This document shows positions 6,644 through 7,570 of a stretch of 7,570 nucleotides of DNA, one piece after another. Where the stretch lies: the NCBI GenBank assembly GCA_903927495.1, contig CAIYNH010001002.1:1-7570 (forward strand), in the 5' to 3' direction. The notes beneath the pieces were generated by a model. It was not told the origin of the DNA, searched no databases, and saw only the letters and a program-made list of their open reading frames with translations. The position numbers and the translations under genes are program-made. Source of the DNA: an uncultured beta proteobacterium. GTDB taxonomy: Bacteria > Pseudomonadota > Gammaproteobacteria > Burkholderiales > Burkholderiaceae_C. How positions within the stretch are numbered: the first letter of the stretch is position 1; each line of letters opens with the position of its first letter.

Positions 6644-6672
6644 ATATTAGTTGCTTAGGCAATTACTGTCAA
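6644..6672 (-). promoter_or_regulatory. Predicted sigma70 promoter of the efflux operon
   Basis: On the minus strand there is a perfect -35 box TTGACA (6672-6667). A 17-base spacer leads to TAATAT (6649-6644), which matches four of six bases of the -10 consensus. Transcription would start near 6637, about three bases before the regulator's ATG at 6634. The spacer holds the TTGC-N4-GCAA palindrome, an arrangement well suited to repression by blocking RNA polymerase. This is a prediction from sequence only. Confidence 0.65.
6648..6665. promoter_or_regulatory. Predicted MarR-type operator
   Basis: The site reads TAGTTGCTTAGGCAATTA. Its core TTGC-TTAG-GCAA (6651-6662) is an inverted repeat, and the flanking TA-n/n-TA extends the symmetry. 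MarR-family proteins bind palindromes of about 16-20 bp, and sites containing TTGC-N4-GCAA are familiar in that family. It sits between the -35 and -10 boxes, 17 bp upstream of the regulator's start, and so probably serves autorepression. Confidence 0.65.
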
Positions 6673-6705
6673 GGCTTTGTTTGATTTGACATGGGTTTAT
6701 ATTCA

Positions 6706-6730
6706 CGGTGTTTGAGCTGATGTAACACCG
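6706..6730. other. Inverted repeat upstream of the efflux promoter
   Basis: CGGTGTT (6706-6712) and AACACCG (6724-6730) are perfect 7-bp inverted arms with 11 bases between. The site is about 35-60 bp upstream of the -35 box of the efflux promoter. This is a place where an activator or second regulator could bind. It lacks a U-run on either strand, so termination is unlikely. No known regulator site is recognised. Confidence 0.4.
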
Positions 6731-6956
6731 CCCGGGATGACTTAGAAAGTGAATCATCTATTGCCAATTACGCTCAGCACACAGCACAATCGGGCAGAGT
6801 GATTCGGTTGAATTGTGTTGAGAGCATTGGAGGCCAGCACGCCGATAAAACCACTCACTCACAAGCCACACATCAGGGAGCCAGCTTGTCAAATTCAGAC
6901 TTCCTGATCCGCGCTAAGCAGATGCGACAAAAATCGGAATCAGGCGTGGCACTTGT

Positions 6957-6979
6957 GGAAGCGGCATCTTGCCGCTTTC
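6957..6979. other. Internal hairpin 1 of the MITE-like element
   Basis: Perfect 8-bp arms AAGCGGCA and TGCCGCTT surround the loop TCT, with one G-U and one G-C pair extending the stem. It is GC-rich and should be stable as RNA or as single-stranded DNA. Confidence 0.6.
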
Positions 6980-6987
6980 CCCAGCGT

Positions 6988-7006
6988 CTGTGGCTGGAAG
7001 CCACAG
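6988..7006. other. Internal hairpin 2 of the MITE-like element
   Basis: Perfect 8-bp arms CTGTGGCT and AGCCACAG surround the loop GGA. It lies 9 bp after hairpin 1, so the two form a tandem pair near the middle of the element. Confidence 0.6.
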
Positions 7007-7248
7007 CTACAAGACGCGATCAGTGCCATTCGGAATTCCTTGCGGATCAGGAAGTCTGAAATTATGCTTCTCAAGCGATAGGGCTGATGACCAACTGGCG
7101 TTAGTTCTAATGGACTTTCCGGCATCCCAAAGCATAGTCGGTCAGAATTCGTTCGTGAACAGATGCTCGCTGTCATGACGACGGTGGATACTGTCAATTT
7201 CCAAAAAATTACACCTTGTTATTAGCACAATCGGAATGCGGAAGTGTT

Positions 7249-7570
7249 CTATTCTGGAACACCAGCTATTCGCAAAGCACTTATATATCGCTCCTTGAAC
7301 GCTTGATCTCGCATCGGCATCTGTCTTTTACTTAGCGTCAACGAGTACAAGGGAGTCAACTTCATCATATGCTGAGCAGCAACCTTTGCTTCTTCTACTC
7401 TTCCAAGTTGGACCAGTGATACAACATACGTACGATGCGAAACAATCCAGTTTGGTGCCTCGTGGATTGATCTCAGAGCATGTTCCATTGACTCTTCATG
7501 CAGCCCAGCAATATTGCATGCAAAGGACAGACCGGACAGCAAATAACTCCGATCCGGACCCATCGGATTC
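7249..7570 (-). CDS. C-terminal part of a TPR-repeat protein (adenylate-cyclase/TPR or wHTH-TPR type), cut by the window edge
   Basis: About 107 residues are visible. The frame stays open to the edge of the window, so the internal ATG at 7563 is not the likely start. The sequence holds two helix-pair TPR-like units: SYLLSGLSFACNIAGLHEES followed by MEHALRSIHEAPNW, then SHRTYVVSLVQLGRVEEAK followed by VAAQHMMKLTPLY. It ends with KRQMPMRDQAFKERYISAL and a final GVPE. This tail closely follows the end seen in proteins with an N-terminal cyclase or winged-helix domain and a TPR tail, whose last residues resemble PFRDP...ERYLEGLRKAGLPE. The function of the missing N-terminal domain cannot be known from here. 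Base composition is noticeably lower in GC than in the efflux genes, suggesting a different origin or a genomic boundary near 7060. The stop codon is TAG at 7251-7249. Confidence 0.8.
   Translation of the reverse strand, partial: NPMGPDRSYLLSGLSFACNIAGLHEESMEHALRSIHEAPNWIVSHRTYVVSLVQLGRVEEAKVAAQHMMKLTPLYSLTLSKRQMPMRDQAFKERYISALRIAGVPE

Larger units (their letters stand above)
6895..7059. mobile_element. Candidate 165-bp MITE-like element with 18-bp perfect terminal inverted repeats
   Basis: TCAGACTTCCTGATCCGC at 6895-6912 is exactly complementary to 7042-7059, and one further base pair extends the match to 19. The ends are flanked by AAT on both sides (6892-6894 and 7060-7062), a possible 3-bp target duplication. 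Inside are two strong hairpins: AAGCGGCA-TCT-TGCCGCTT (6959-6977, extendable to about 10 pairs) and CTGTGGCT-GGA-AGCCACAG (6988-7006), plus the palindrome GGAATTCC (7032-7039). No transposase fits in the length. The features match a non-autonomous, structured mobile or REP-like element. The internal hairpin pair resembles dispersed hairpin sequences I recall from other genomes, but I could not identify a family. Confidence 0.6.
6635..7248. other. Gene-free stretch between the efflux operon and the TPR gene
   Basis: About 610 bp hold no gene that I can support. Present are the efflux promoter and operator, an inverted repeat at 6706-6730, the hairpin-rich element at 6895-7059, and a short open stretch at 7091-7225 that might be a gene remnant. 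The open frames on both strands that run through 6799-7197 cross the inverted repeats of the element and look accidental. Confidence 0.7.

Noticed and set aside
6686..6703. Plus-strand promoter formed by TTGACA and TATATT
   Set aside because: The boxes are only six bases apart, far too close, and no convincing plus-strand gene follows.
6799..7059. Plus-strand open frame of 86 codons across the MITE-like element
   Set aside because: It begins outside and ends within the right terminal repeat of the element. Its sequence is dictated by the hairpins, so it is unlikely to be a gene.
6940..7197. Minus-strand open frame of 85 codons across the MITE-like element
   Set aside because: It crosses the element's right terminal repeat and hairpins, is rich in Cys, Arg and Ser, and shows no family motif.
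1..7570. CRISPR arrays, tRNA or rRNA genes
   Set aside because: I saw no regularly spaced direct repeats and no cloverleaf-like or ribosomal sequence on either strand.

Overview
The window looks like chromosomal DNA of a Gram-negative betaproteobacterium, most likely Burkholderiales and perhaps Comamonadaceae. I infer this from the moderately GC-rich coding, the protein styles (MarR, EmrA and EmrB variants), a lipoprotein outer-membrane factor placed between regulator and pump, and a short interspersed repeat resembling one I recall from Comamonadaceae genomes. The taxonomy was not tested by any search. All convincing genes lie on the minus strand, so the locus reads from right to left.

Layout, right to left. 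(1) 7249-7570: the C-terminal end of a TPR protein of the adenylate-cyclase/TPR type, cut by the window edge and visibly less GC-rich than the rest. (2) 6635-7248: about 600 bp without a convincing gene. It holds a 165-bp hairpin-rich element bounded by perfect 18-19-bp inverted repeats (6895-7059), a 7-bp-arm inverted repeat (6706-6730), and a good sigma70-type promoter whose spacer contains a MarR-like palindrome TTGCTTAGGCAA (6651-6662). (3) 6634-1669: a four-gene multidrug-efflux cluster in the order marR-type regulator, NodT-type outer-membrane lipoprotein, EmrA-type adaptor, EmrB-type 14-TM antiporter. (4) 1544-235: a LysE/RhtB-type amino-acid exporter whose stop codon overlaps the start of an aspartate/glutamate racemase (ATGA overlap). 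(5) 1-232: a hairpin-rich non-coding stretch bounded by 10-bp perfect inverted repeats and ending 2 bp past the racemase stop.

How the genes fit together: the regulator probably represses its own promoter, and with it at least part of the pump operon, by binding inside the -35/-10 spacer. Ligand binding would release it. EmrB (inner membrane), EmrA (periplasmic bridge) and the outer-membrane factor make a complete three-part pump that expels hydrophobic compounds from cell to medium. E. coli emrRAB has no dedicated outer-membrane gene and borrows TolC; here the channel is encoded in the cluster. The exporter-racemase pair downstream is a separate functional unit that could make and/or excrete D- or L-amino acids. 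It lies 124 bp beyond emrB, with no clear terminator or promoter between.

The gene content is mostly ordinary. The less ordinary signals are non-coding: the two inverted-repeat-bounded elements at the edges, a repeat-like AT-rich segment read in frame inside the outer-membrane factor gene, a perfect 10-bp-arm palindrome overlapping the regulator's stop codon, a near-leaderless start predicted for the regulator, and a general lack of Shine-Dalgarno sequences. I did not find a clear new multi-gene system.
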